Origin: Prionace glauca
Taxonomy: Eukaryota; Chordata; Chondrichthyes; Carcharhiniformes; Carcharhinidae
Length of the DNA: 64,000 nucleotides
Assembly: GCA_037974335.1 (NCBI GenBank)
Contig: CM075760.1
Location: forward strand, 64,318,360-64,382,359
Reading direction: 5' to 3'
Position numbers and translations under genes: made by a program. The notes below the pieces were generated by a model that saw nothing but the letters and a program-made list of their open reading frames with translations, made no database searches and had not been told where the DNA came from. Every line of letters starts with the position of its first letter. Within the stretch, counting starts at the first letter, position 1. Positions 23,333-34,690 of this stretch are shown piece by piece.

Positions 23333-23641
23333 GTGTCCAGTCGGATGTTGTGTTGACCCAGCCAGAGGCAGCGATCGAGGCTCCCGGAGGCTCCCTGAAA
23401 CTGACCTGTAAAACCAGCGGTTTCGATCTTGGCAATACCTGGATGGGTTGGATCCGGCAGGTACCCGGACAGGGGCTGGAGTGGCTGGTTAACTACTATA
23501 GCTCTGGCACCAACTACTACGCGCCGTCAATTCAGGGTCGATTTACTGCGTCCAAAGACACTTCAAACAACATCTTCTCTTTGGACATGACGAGCCTGAA
23601 GATCGAAGACACGGCCATCTATTACTGTGCAAGAAGCGAGT
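23333..23641 (+). CDS. IGHV: Germline IgM VH exon
   Basis: This exon encodes the end of the leader (GVQS) and a full VH domain. FR1 starts [16 protein letters not shown], with the first disulfide Cys in [10 protein letters not shown]2 is [17 protein letters not shown]2 is around [12 protein letters not shown]3 runs from [14 protein letters not shown] to EDTAIYYC with the second Cys, then AR. All framework landmarks (Trp after CDR1, YYC) are present and the frame is open, so the segment looks functional. It is unrearranged: the coding part ends at a recombination signal at 23642. It is the only intact V of this cluster, which is the usual one-V-per-cluster plan in sharks. A related pseudogene lies at 14518-15190. 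Confidence 0.97.
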
Positions 23642-23679
23642 CACAGTGCTGAGAAAAGCGCCATCCTCATACAAAAACC
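23642..23679 (+). other. VH 3' recombination signal (22-nt spacer, 23-type)
   Basis: Heptamer CACAGTG at 23642-23648, a 22-nt spacer, and the perfect nonamer ACAAAAACC at 23671-23679. Heptamer and nonamer are both consensus, so the site should be recognised by RAG and pair with a 12-spacer signal. Confidence 0.95.
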
Positions 23680-23988
23680 TCAGAAAAGGACGTTGCTTAA
23701 ATTGGTGACCAATGCCATTGCCGAATGCCAAAGTAAATGAGGCTTCAACAATATAATACTTAGAAACAACATTGTTTCTTTTTAAGATGTAAAATGCTTC
23801 AATTTTATTGTTATTGATTTACACGCTGAATGTGCACAGAGAGTGTAAAAGTTTCTAACCCCCTTTATCAATATCATGACCAGTAAAAATTGAAATATCT
23901 CACGGACTCACCCTTAACGAGCTGGAAACAGACTTTTGAAATAGCAGTGAAATTAACTGTCTGTATTTTACAGTTAACAGTCCGCCTC
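23680..23988. other. V-D spacer
   Basis: About 300 bp of ordinary AT-rich sequence; no further D segment or RSS pair was found. Confidence 0.6.
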
Positions 23989-24016
23989 AGTATTTGTCAT
24001 GCTGTGTCTCACTGTG
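23989..24016 (+). other. D 5' recombination signal (12-nt spacer)
   Basis: Nonamer AGTATTTGT (23989-23997), 12-nt spacer, consensus heptamer CACTGTG (24010-24016). It can pair with the VH signal. Confidence 0.9.
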
Positions 24017-24028
24017 ATACCTGGATGG
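24017..24028 (+). other. IGHD: IgH D segment, 12 bp
   Basis: ATACCTGGATGG lies between two inward-facing recombination signals. It can be read as IPGW, YLD or TWM in the three frames, all open. Each side carries a 12-nt-spacer RSS, so it can join the VH (23-type) on one side and the JH (23-type) on the other. Only this D was found. Two D segments per cluster is the commonly described shark arrangement, so a second D may have been lost or may be too degenerate to see. Confidence 0.9.
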
Positions 24029-24056
24029 CACAGCAGTTACTGTCAATACAAAAACC
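24029..24056 (+). other. D 3' recombination signal (12-nt spacer)
   Basis: Heptamer CACAGCA (24029-24035; last two bases differ from consensus), 12-nt spacer, perfect nonamer ACAAAAACC (24048-24056). Confidence 0.92.
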
Positions 24057-24373
24057 CCTCAGCACTGATTGACTGAAACTGGATCAGTGTCACTTTTAAA
24101 TCCCTACTGTAATCACAGTACAGTATTATTTATGTCCAGCACTGACCACATGGCAGGAATAAACATGGAAAATCTTGATAATTACTCAATTATCGATGTG
24201 TGTTTTCAACAACATGTTCACCTGTAACTCTGTGAAATATAAAACTTTAGGGTCATTTATGAATGTCAAATGATATCCAGAAATGTTGTTCTTTGTTCTA
24301 ATTGATTTTGCTTTTCCTTGGGTTTGTGAATATTTAAAATAATGCTGATTTTGTCTCTATTTTGTGCAGGGAC

Positions 24374-24412
24374 GGTTATTGTATGACACAGCCTACGGAA
24401 TGTGATACTGTG
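24374..24412 (+). other. JH 5' recombination signal (23-nt spacer)
   Basis: Nonamer GGTTATTGT (24374-24382), 23-nt spacer, heptamer TACTGTG (24406-24412). The first heptamer base is T instead of C. Heptamer positions 1-3 are normally the most important, so recombination efficiency may be reduced. Confidence 0.9.
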
Positions 24413-24460
24413 ACTACTTCGACTACTGGGGACAAGGGACCATGGTGACGGTGACGACAG
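24413..24460 (+). CDS. IGHJ: IgH J segment
   Basis: It encodes YFDYWGQGTMVTVTT after two leading bases, with the invariant Trp-Gly-x-Gly motif. It ends in one base before a GTAAGA donor at 24461, giving the phase that CH1 needs (G + CG = Ala). It is a germline J directly followed by the J-C intron. Confidence 0.97.
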
Positions 24461-24599
24461 GTAAGAACCATCCACTTATTGAGTAACTGGTTTACATGTG
24501 TCTTTGTTTTATATTTCTATCTGTACTAATAATCCATGTGGTAACATAAATGTGAGTTTGGTGGATTCTCGGTTGAGAATTGTTACAATGTTTCCTGTA

Positions 24600-25790
24600 A
24601 TTCTGCTGCGAAGGGGTTTTAGAATTCCGCTCTTTCTGGACAATACGTACTGCTGAGGGATTCAATCCCAAATTGTTGGGATTTTGTGTTTATCTGTTGA
24701 GGTTATTGTGTGGTTGGGTTACTTTAAAATCCGAATGTCTGTTATACAATTCAGCGTTTCTGCAGCGTTTAATCTCGGTGACATCTATTGGCTGCGGTTT
24801 GTACCATCTACTGCACAAGTGTTTGAAATTTAAACCAAAAATTTAAAAAATCTAACATTTCTATATTTATCCAGTGAAAATGTTCCACTCACTCACAATG
24901 CTGGTGCTGCTGTGCAACATTTTCTGCTTATTCGAAACATTAATTAGTTTGGTGTTGGGCGAATTGGCTGGAATTTATATTAAACATTTCTGTCAATGTT
25001 ATATTTGATTCTGTTGAGAGTGTTTGTAGAATTGTGCTGCTTCTGCATGAAGCGGGGTTCAGTCTCTCAGTGATGCGTTTTTTTTCCTCTGATGAGGAGA
25101 TTATGAATCTGGGTGACTTTAAATACGTAAAATTTGTGAATTAATTTGTTGTTTCTGCATTGTTTGAACTCAGTGACACTGAGCGTTTTGTGATTGAATA
25201 TGGACATTCTGCCGGTTCGCAACTGCTTGACGCATAACTGCAGGCAGAAATAAAGCAGGCTTTATTATGTTTGTATGTTTAAAATCTTTAGTGATATCGG
25301 CTTACGCCACTCGTTCAGAACATAGTTTGTCACTGCATTCCGAATTTGGAATACCTGCAATGTTTAATCTCGGTGGCATTTGATGGCTGGAACTTTTACC
25401 ATCCAAATGTTTAAATATGTTTGAAATATGACCCAATATGAATAAGATGTGATAAAGTTTCAACGCGAATTTGTTGGACAAATTCCACCTCCTCGCAATG
25501 CTATTGCTATTATTCTAGATTTCTGTTTAGTTTAATAATTGGTTAAGAGCTGGTTTGCTAGATTCGATATTGAGATTTATTTTGCAATGTTACATTTGAT
25601 TCTGTTGAATGGATAATTGATCTGTTTTTCTGTGAAGCGGATTCATTCCCTCATTGATGTGTTTTGTTGTGTTTCTGCTGAGGAGATTCTGTGGTGCAGT
25701 CACTGTGAATGTTTAAAATTTGTGCTATGGTTTGGCTTTGTGGCAGTATTTCTGTGTTGTTTAAATAGTGCATAACGGTGCCGTTGAGAG
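24600..25790 (+). repeat. Diverged tandem duplication, period about 590 bp
   Basis: Paired words about 590 bp apart: TTTAATCTCGGTGACATCTA (24768) and TTTAATCTCGGTGGCATTTG (25360); AATGTTATATTTGATTCTGT (24996) and AATGTTACATTTGATTCTGT (25588); TCTGATGAGGAGATTATG (25088) and TCTGCTGAGGAGATTCTG (25674). A partial third copy is hinted at near 25850 and 26545. Confidence 0.75.
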
Positions 25791-26639
25791 TTTAGATGTT
25801 TTCTGGTTGAACAGAAACAATCTTTGAGTTTGAAAATCTATGTAGGGAGAAAACAAGCAGGTTGGGGGGAAAGAACACCGAAAAGATATCACAGCATTTT
25901 TATAAATGTTAAATAACGCTTACAAATTCAAGTGAGTCATGACTTACAACGCTCATTCGGACACTTAGTCTTTGCTGCAATCACAAACTTCCCATGAACA
26001 ATTTTAATAGTAAAATTAATGTAAATCAAAGAATTATTAATCGGTAATTTAACTCCATATTCACCACAGATTATTTTATATTAATAATTTAGCAATAATC
26101 CCCTTTAATAGTTCTGTTGTGTATTTCACACAATTAACATGACCAGAACATTTTCCAGACTGGAAATATTTTGTGACAATTCCAGAAGCTATTTCAATGA
26201 TAACCTGCTGTTTTCACAGCCGTGCTCAGTTGAACAAGATACTTTGCATTAATCGGTATATCCCAGATTAAGTTCGCATTTACTGGAATACGAGTTTTGC
26301 AGAATAATTTCCTTTTTGGAAATTTTTGTATCCGATTATTAATTTTTTTTCTATGCAATTGGAACCAGATTATCTGTTCTGAGTATTTTTTTAAATTAGA
26401 TAACGAGATAATTAATTACTTATCGCATCTCAAAATTTGTGAAATTGTTTAGTGTTCCTCAATTGTTTTTACATTGTTTACGCTCAGTGAAACTGAGCAG
26501 TTCTGGCTAAATGAAAATAAAATTGCCTTTGAATATTCTTGTAGGGAAAAAGCAGAAAAGTTTCGGAAAATAAAATAAATATATGTTAGGACATTTTATT
26601 CATGTTAACTAATGGTTACATATTAAAATAAAACATGAA

Positions 26640-28260
26640 TTACAATTCACTGTACCTCTGTTAGGGACATTACACTGCCCTGAATCTGTTATATTCGAAG
26701 TCCTCATTTTCAGAAAAATAATTGCCCAGTTTTTGTGATTTGAGACAGTCAGGGAGAAATAGTTAAAAGGCAAAGGGAGTTTTAAAATGAACATCAGGTT
26801 AATTTAAAATTTTTATTGATTTTTTCACTGTTGTAATTTGACCTTTGATCAATTAGAATCAAACAGTTTATAAAAATTTGACAGACTGAACGCAGTTTTC
26901 TGACAGATGGAATTCGCTGACACTCAAGTAAAATTGTTCAAATGATTGTGTTTGAATTGTACTAAAGTATCAACAGAAACTGGCTACCGACTGACAATTA
27001 AATGCTTGAAATTCAAAAAGATTACTTTATATAAAAATAATATGATATTATAAATACTATAAAAATAATATTAGCTCAGCACTTAATAACATCATGTCTC
27101 CCATTAATGTTAAACACAGAATAAATGACAGAATGGAAGAATTCATACTAACTGAAGCTTATGTTTAATTCTTATTAAATATTATAATGAAGAAAAGGTT
27201 GAGACTTATATTCTGCATCGTGTTTTTAGCGTTACAGAGGATTTGAATCAATTATCGTCTCTGTGTTTGCACTGTTTAATTCAGGTCTTCTTTAATTAAA
27301 CAATGTGTTCAGTAATGAAGTTATATGCGTGGTCTAAATTATTAAATCTCGGAAGCAGTATTATTGATTTCAAACGGCCAGGCCGTTACAGTCTGGACAA
27401 ACTCAGAAATCTGCATTTTTAACACGTTTGTTCGTTGTAATAAGATATTTGTAGTAAAAGTGAAAAAGTAAAATATTACAATGTGATTAGATTTAAGTAA
27501 ATGAATGACAGATGTTTGAATGTTTCCATTCAGTAATTTGAAATTATAGTTTAACTTTGAGATTTAATTGTAACCTAATTATTTAACAATGTTGGGGGCA
27601 GAAGCACGTTTTGAATGATTGAAAACTTATTTTATTACAGAGAACAAATCAGCTGACAGGAGAACTAACTGACAATTAACAATAACTTAAAATGTAATAT
27701 TAACGCTGATTAATTCAAAACAAAAGACCTTGAATATTGCACTAGCGTGCAAAATATCATCAGTCTTAGAGAATATTTAATTGTATCAAAATGAATTCAA
27801 AAACAAAACATTTCTTTACTCAGCTGTGCTCGGCTCGATAAATTGTTTTGCCTTGATAATTTTGTTGATTACATTTAATTAAGAAATTAGATCCAATCAG
27901 GTAACGATTTTCAATGTAAATATTTCCCGGTTTGTTTAATTCTTAGTGTGTCACTGTATCTCTGTTAGGGACATTGAACTGTTACTGTGTCACTGTACCT
28001 CTGATAGGGACATTGAACTGTCCTGAATCTGTTATTTTTGCTCATTTTCAGCGAACTTACATTTTTACACAATTTTCGCGAAGTGAGACAGGCAGAGAGA
28101 AATAATTAAAAGTCGAGAGGAGTTCTGAAATGAATACCCGTTTAATTTAAAATAGGTTATTGATTTTCTGTTGTAACTTGACTATTGATCAATGAGAATC
28201 CAACAGTTTGAAATTGACAGATTGAACAGATCTTTCTGCTGGGAACTCGACTGTTGAACT
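26640..28260 (+). repeat. Spaced direct duplication inside the J-C intron
   Basis: About 240 bp at 26657-26895 recur at 27989-28229, 1.33 kb apart. Shared words are CACTGTACCTCTG.TAGGGAC, CCTGAATCTGTTAT, AATTAAAAG, GATCAAT.AGAATC and ACAGTTT. Both copies are AT-rich and non-coding. The sequence between them is AT-rich and otherwise featureless. Confidence 0.75.
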
Positions 28261-28734
28261 GTTTGTGTCTGTTCTGTTTCTGGGCGTATGGTCACTGTGT
28301 TGGGACCAGGAATCTCCCTGACTGGTTATAAATCTTTTGATTCCTTCTCCTGTCCTGCAAGAAGTGAAATTTGATTTATTTCTTCAATGCACTTGTATCT
28401 GTGGGAAATTTGACTGTTTGACTCGGTGTCTCAGAAATTAAGTCCCTGAAGCATATTGTGTCCATCAGAGAAGCAGAAACATCAGACTTTAGAGGGAGAA
28501 TTGGGTGATTTTTAAGCAGTGATGTACCGGCCTTGGGAATGTTCGATGAACAAATACAAAGTGAGATTTACTATATTGTGCTCCGTAATACAGCAGCCCC
28601 TGAACTGTTTAGTTTGACAGTTGAAGGGTCACATTCACTTGCATATTATTTTTAATCTTCTAAAGGCATTTTAGAGACATTTGCTCGGCCAGAATTTTTA
28701 ATCTAATTGTTCCTTCACAAAGTATTGATATGAA

Positions 28735-29105
28735 GCATCCTTGAACAACTGCAGACATCCGCCCTGCTGTTAGGCAGGGAGTTCCAGGATTTTGACCCAG
28801 CGATTATGAATGAATTGAGATATTGTTTCAGGTCAGGATGGTGTGTGTTTTGGAGGGAAGCTTACAGGTTATAATGTTTCAGATATGGCTGCTGCCCTTG
28901 TCCTGTTAGGATGTAAAGGCAGCGGGTTTGGACAGTGTAATCTATGGAGCCTTGGTGAATTGCTGCAGTGCATGTTGTATATAATGCACACAGTGCTGAC
29001 ACTGCTTGTTAGTGATGGAGAGAGTGAATAGGGTGAATGAGGGGCCGGGTAATCTTGTGGGTGGCTTTGCCCTGGATTGTGTCAGATTCCGTGAGGTTTT
29101 ACAAG
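28735..29105 (+). mobile_element. Unclassified interspersed repeat, third copy
   Basis: CAACTGCAGACATCCGCC, GGCAGGGAGTTCCAGGATTT, ATATGGCTGCTGCCCTTGTC and CCTTGGTGAATTGCTGCAGT match the family at 10645-11290 and 19285-19490. Confidence 0.6.
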
Positions 29106-29269
29106 TTTCTCTCATTGAGGAAAGAGGAAATTATTTAATTGTGACTGACTTGTGAAATATTTAAATGTTTTTCCAACCCGTGCCCCACAGTCCGTGTTGT
29201 GCTCGCTTGTCACTCCCACTTACTGTGCGAGTGGGTGAGTATGTGTGGAGTGAGGGTGCTTTTCCAGAC

Positions 29270-30160
29270 TGAATCAGCCAGATAGAGACTTACACACATC
29301 ACACATTCTCACACACATAAATACACACAGAGAGACGCTCATATTCTCTCACACATACACACGCACACTTACTTTCTCTCTCATACGATATCTCACACAC
29401 ATTCTCTTTCTCTCACGGTCTACATACTCTGTCTCAAATACAAATCCAGACATACTCTCGCTCTCTCAATCAGTCTCTCACATCTCATACACAAAAACAC
29501 TCACACGCACACAACTCCACACACATTCTCTCTTACACGCAGACACATACACACACATAAGCGTAGTCTCACGCCCTCACACACGCACTCACTCTCCCAA
29601 AGTCTGTCACACACGCTCAAGTTGTCTCACATTTATTCACACACACTTTCTCACAATTCCTCTTGCACACGCATCTCTCTCTCTCACACACACACATATT
29701 TCTATCTCTGTTGCACAGACTATCTCACACCTGTACATTCTTGCTAACACACACTAACTCTCTCACACTCTCTCACACACATAGACCTATGCACACACTC
29801 TAACTTACACACAGACACAGTCTCTCTCACAAGCACAGTGTCACGCAAACATTCTCTGTCACACACACACACACACACACAAACACACACTTTGCTTCTA
29901 TCACCCACGCACATTGCACACGTCTTTCTCACTCACACACAATCCCGTGCACATTTCCACACACACATGAACAGTATATTTGCTTTCTAGTAGGCACACT
30001 GCCCCCTCTTGCAAACGCAGCCCACTGTCTCACACATGTGCAAACACAGTCTATCACACACAGGCACCTTCTCACACACATTCACCCCTCTCTCTATCAA
30101 ACACACACCCAAACACACCTCACACACTTTCCATCTCACATACGTCAGAGAGACTGTCAT
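29270..30160. repeat. CA/CT simple-repeat block
   Basis: Almost entirely CACACA and CTCTCTCACA words on the + strand with very few G residues; a pure (CA)n run is at 29862-29880. Cysteine/valine-rich frames here are artefacts. Confidence 0.95.
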
Positions 30161-30164
30161 TTAC

Positions 30165-30485
30165 ATCATAGAATAGAATCACGAGATCCTACAGTACAGA
30201 AGGAGGCCATTCAGCCCATCAAGCCTGCATCAAAAGGAATCCCACCAAAGCCCTATCCCCATAACCACATGTGTTTACTCTAACTAGACCTCCTGAACCT
30301 AAGGGGCAATTCCGCACGGCCAGTCCCCTGAACCCAAACGTCTTTGGACTGTGGAAGGAAACAGGAGCATCCGAAGGAAACCCAAGCAGACACGGGGTGA
30401 ACTTACTAACTCCATACACAATGACTCATATCGGGAATTGAACTGTGAGGCAGCAGCGTTAATCACTGTGCCACCTCGGCCACCC
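30165..30485 (-). mobile_element. SINE, near full length, reverse
   Basis: Starts with the reverse tail (CATAGAATAGAATCACGAGA, GGAGGCCATTCAGCCCATCA), runs through GGGGCAATTCCGCACGGCCA and GAGGCAGCAGCGTTAATCAC, and ends at GTGCCACC. It lies inside the J-C intron. Confidence 0.9.
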
Positions 30486-31019
30486 CCTCCCCCCTCCCCC
30501 GGTAACATTTGAATGAGGGTGGGATCGGGAAGCCCGAGTAAAACTCAAGTGAATAAGTTTCAGCTGGAAATTGTTCTCTGTTTGGAGTCATATTTAGCAC
30601 AAAACAAGATGGTGATGGTTGTTGGAGGTCAAACATCTAAGTTGAGAAATCACTGCAGGAGTTCGGCAGGGGACTGTTCTGGGACCAATAATCTTCTATT
30701 GCTTCATTAATGACACATTCCATCCAACATGAGGTCAGAAGTAGGGATTTCCATGTGTTACACCGGACACAAAGACACAATCAATAAGAAGGGATCTGGC
30801 TGAGACTAAGTCCGCCTGGCTCCCCAATACTGGTGTAAACTTGGTGTTTGATTCCTGTGTGACCCTAGTTTTGCTGGAAGCTTCCCTTCCAGCTCCCTCA
30901 GTCTGTCTATTTGTTCACTGATCCGTGTTTCTGAAAGAAAGGCCCCGACATTAAAGCAGCTGCCCGGTGATCTACACTGATTCCTGACTTTACACAGCCC
31001 TGTTACTGAAAGCTGATCA
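30486..31019. other. Intron sequence without recognised features
   Basis: Ordinary sequence between a SINE and the CTCAC satellite. A LINE-like scrap (GGGGACTGTTCTGGGACC) occurs near 30668. Confidence 0.4.
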
Positions 31020-33480
31020 ATGGAGAGAATCGGGAAAAGATCGATGGAGAGGAGGAGGTGGCTCACTGACTCTCTCACCCTCACCCACACTGACTCACTC
31101 ACCCTCAATCTCTCCTCCTCACTCAAATAACTTCACTCACTCACCCTCACTTAATCACCTTCCCTCACTGACACACACTCTCTCACTCACTCACCCTCAT
31201 ATGTAGAGAATCGGGAAAAGATCGATGGAGAGGGAGAGGAGGAGGTGGCTCACTGACTCTCTCACCCTCACCCTCACTCACTCACTCACTCACCCTCAAT
31301 CTCTCCTCCTCACTTAAATAACTTCACTCACTCACCCTCACTTACCCACCTTCCCTGACTGACACACTCTCACTCACTCACCCTCATTCACTCACCCTCA
31401 ATCTCTCATCCTCACTCAAAGAACTTCACTCACTCACCCTCACTTAATCACCTTCCCTCACTGACACACACTCTCTCACTCACTCACCCTCATATGTAGA
31501 GAATCGGGAAAAGATCGATGGAGAGGGAGAGGAGGAGGTGGCTCACTGACTCTCTCACCCTCAGCCTCACTCACTCACTCACCCTCCATCTCTCATCCTC
31601 ACTCAAATAACTTCACTCACTCACCCTCAATCTCTCATCCTCACTCAAATAACTTCACTCACTCACCCTCACTTACCCACCTTCCCTCACTGACACACTC
31701 TGATTCACTCAACCTCATTCACTCACCCTCAATCTCTCATCTTCACTCAAAGAACTTCACTCACTCACCCTCAGTTACCAACCTTCCCTCACTGACGCAC
31801 TCTCACTCACTCACCCTCATTCACTCACCCTCACTCACTCAACCACAATCACACACCGACAGTCACTCATTCTCATTTACGCTTACTCACTCGCCCTCAT
31901 TCACTCACCCTTGCTCACTCATCCACCCTCACGCACTCGCCTTCAAGCACTCCCCCTCACACACTCGCCCTCACACACACTCGCTCTCATGCACTCGCCC
32001 TCACGCACTCATCCTCATGCACTCAACCTCATGCACTCAACCTCATGCACTCAACCTCAAGCACTCAAACTCATGCACTCAAACTCAGAAACTCACTGAT
32101 CCTGATTCACCCTGAGTCACTCACCCTCACACACTCACTCACTCATAATCACTCGCTCATATTCACTTACTCACTCTCATCCATCGCCATTCACACTCAC
32201 ACAAGCCACCCTCATTCAACCTCACTCGTTCACTCAAACACACGCCCTGACTCACTCATCCTCACACCCTCACACACTCACTCACTCACAATCACTCACT
32301 CATATTCACTCACTCACTCTCATCCATCCTCACTCACCCACAAACACTCATTCAACCTCACTCGTTCAACCTCAATCACACACCCTGCCTCACTCACTCT
32401 CACACCCTGACTGATTCACTCACTCTCACACCCTCAGTCACGCACCCACATTCACTCACTCACTCACACGCACTCACCCTCACGCACTCACCCTCACGCG
32501 CCCTCATTAACTCACTGTCACTCAGCCACCCACACTCATACACCATCACTCACTCAACCTCACTCACTAAACCTCACTCACTGAGTTAGACCCTCAGTCA
32601 GTCACCAACATTCATACTCACCGTCATTCACTCATCCTACTAATCCACCTTCACTCACCCAGTCTCACTCACTCATCCCACTAATCCACCCTCACTCACC
32701 CAGTCTCACTCAGTCTCACTCACCCTCACTCACTCACCCCATTCTCTCACACTTATCCCCCCTCACTCATCCACTCTCACTCCCTCTCACTCGCACTCCC
32801 TCAGTCACCTACCCACTCTCAATCAACCTGACTCACCCCCACAAACTCAAGCTCAATGACCCTCTCTCTGTCTCTCTCACTTGCGCCATCTCACCCATTC
32901 AAACTCACTCAGACTCACGCACTTACATTCACTCACACACCCTCACATCCTCATCATCACTCAACATCACGCACCCTAACTCACAAATCCTCAATCACTC
33001 GTCTTCATCAAACACCTTCACTCACTCACCCTCACTCTCCCACCCATCCACATTCTCCCTCACACACCACCCTCAGTAACAGACCCTGATTCACTCACTC
33101 TCACCCCTCACTTACTCAGTTACATTCACTCCCTCACCCTCATTCACTCAATCTCACTCACTTTCACTCACCCACCTCCACTAACCTTCACACATCTTCA
33201 CTCACTCTCCCTCATACTTTCAATCTTGCTTACCTACACTCATCCAACCACCTTCACTCACATTCAGCCTCCTCCACTCACCTACCCTCTCTCACACACC
33301 CTCATTTACTCACGCTCTCTCACCCTCACCCACACTTATTCACCATCAATCAGTCATCATCACTCAAAGAACTTCACCCACTCACGTTCCGTCACACATA
33401 CACCATCACTCATCCACTCTCACTCATTTAATCACTCACCCTCACACACTCACATTCTCTCACTCACACTCACTGAATCT
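31020..33480. repeat. CTCAC/CTCACC satellite, C-rich on the + strand
   Basis: About 2.4 kb of CACTCACTCACCCTCA-type words with almost no G on the + strand. A higher-order unit is visible: the 20-mer AGAATCGGGAAAAGATCGAT occurs at about 31025, 31206 and 31499, the last two about 293 bp apart and followed by the same run of CTCACCC words. It ends abruptly near 33480, where base composition flips to G-rich. Confidence 0.95.
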
Positions 33481-33484
33481 GTGT

Positions 33485-34275
33485 GGTGAGGGTCTGCAAC
33501 GAGAGAGAAGAAAGATCTCAAGCGGCAGTTTGGTGTTCAAAGGTGGGAGCTGCCCTGGGAGTGCAGAGAGCTGGATGGAATCGCTGGGGGCTCGGGGACA
33601 GGGACAATGGCAAAGAGTCAGGGGAGAACAGGAGGCGAGGGAAATGGCAGAGAGCCGGGGTGGGGGGAGGGCAGAGAGCCAGGGAAAAACAGCAGAGAGC
33701 TGGGGAAAGGGCAGAGAGGCGGGGAACAGGGCGGAAAGTCAGGGGAAAGGGTAGAGAGAGAGGGGAAAGGACAGGGAGCAGGGGAAAGAGCAGAGAGACC
33801 AGTGAAAGGGGAGAGAGCCGAAAGGAAGGGCAGAGAGATGGGGAAAAGTGTAGAAAGACCAGGGAAAGGGGAGAGAACTAGGAGAAAGGGCGGGGAGGCA
33901 CGAAAAAGGGCACGGAGGCAACAGAAAGGCCAGAGAGCCGAGGGAAAGGGCAGAGAGCCCAGGGGAAAGAGCAGGAGAGTCAGGGGGAAAGCTCAGAGAG
34001 CTGGGGGGAAGGAGAAAGAGGGGAGGGAGAAGGAAAATAGGGCAGAGAGCTGAGGGACGGCGTGGGGGGGTGAGGGAAAGAACAGAGAGCCGGGGGAGAG
34101 GGCACAGAGCTGGAGGGAAGTGTAGAGAGCCAGGTGGAAATACAGAGAGCTGGATAAAAGGGGAAAAGAGCCACCGTGAAAGGCAGAGAGCCAGTGGAAA
34201 GGGCAAAGAGCTGGGGAAATGGGCAGAGAGCGGGTGACGGATGGCAAAGTAAGGAGGTTCAGAACAGAGCTCACA
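33485..34275 (+). promoter_or_regulatory. G-rich GAGCT repeat block, switch-region-like
   Basis: About 790 bp of strongly purine-rich + strand sequence built from diverged units of roughly 20-27 bp with the theme GGGGAAAGGGCAGAGAGC(C/T). By eye there are nine GAGCT words (for example 33546, 33567, 33697, 33998, 34047, 34107, 34147, 34207, 34266), a further AGCT at 33990, and many GAGCC words. GGGG and GGGGT-like words lie between them. GAGCT and GGGGT are the building words of mammalian S-mu, and AGCT is an AID hotspot. The block sits in the J-C intron about 1 kb before CH1, in the orientation that puts G on the non-template strand. Switch function is inference. Confidence 0.6.
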
Positions 34276-34552
34276 ATCAGCTCATCTGTAATCTCAGTGA
34301 ATGATGGAGGAGACTTCAGGGTCCAAATGGGAAACTCTAGGTATTAATGTATGATCCTTCAATTCGTTAATGTTGCATTTATTTGAATTTATAATCACAT
34401 TTAGAGTTTCCTGATCATTCAGTAAATATTCATTCAGGAGGTATTTTTGAAGCAAAGTCACTAATCTCCGTTTTGTGGAGTGAGAGGCAGTGAGTTGGAG
34501 AGAGGAAGGGGCATCAATCAGTTTGAACACAGGCAATTTCCAAAACTAGTGT

Positions 34553-34690
34553 GGAGATGCCGGAGTGAGGTTGGTGTGGGCACAGTAAGGATTCTCACAA
34601 CACCAGGTTAAAGTCCAACAGGTTTATTTGGAATCACAAGCTGTTGGAGCTCCCTCATCAAGTGAGTGGATAGTCTGAATGAAGGGAGAA
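34553..34690 (+). mobile_element. SINE-like repeat (GTGTGGAGATGCCGG type)
   Basis: GTGTGGAGATGCCGGAGTGA, then CACAACACCAGGTTAAAGTC, CAACAGGTTTATTTGGAATC and CTCCCTCATCAAGTGAGTGG. This matches a common shark interspersed repeat that I know by its sequence style. Only one copy is in the window. Confidence 0.65.

Noticed and set aside
24114-24120. CACAGTA heptamer as a second D signal
   Set aside because: No nonamer at 12 or 23 nt on either side.
31020-33480. CRISPR-like regular array
   Set aside because: Repeats are contiguous satellite words without unique spacers, in a vertebrate intron.
33483-34274. Frames of 130-155 codons on both strands over the G-rich block
   Set aside because: Low-complexity Arg/Gly/Glu or Pro/Ser/Leu translations of the repeat.
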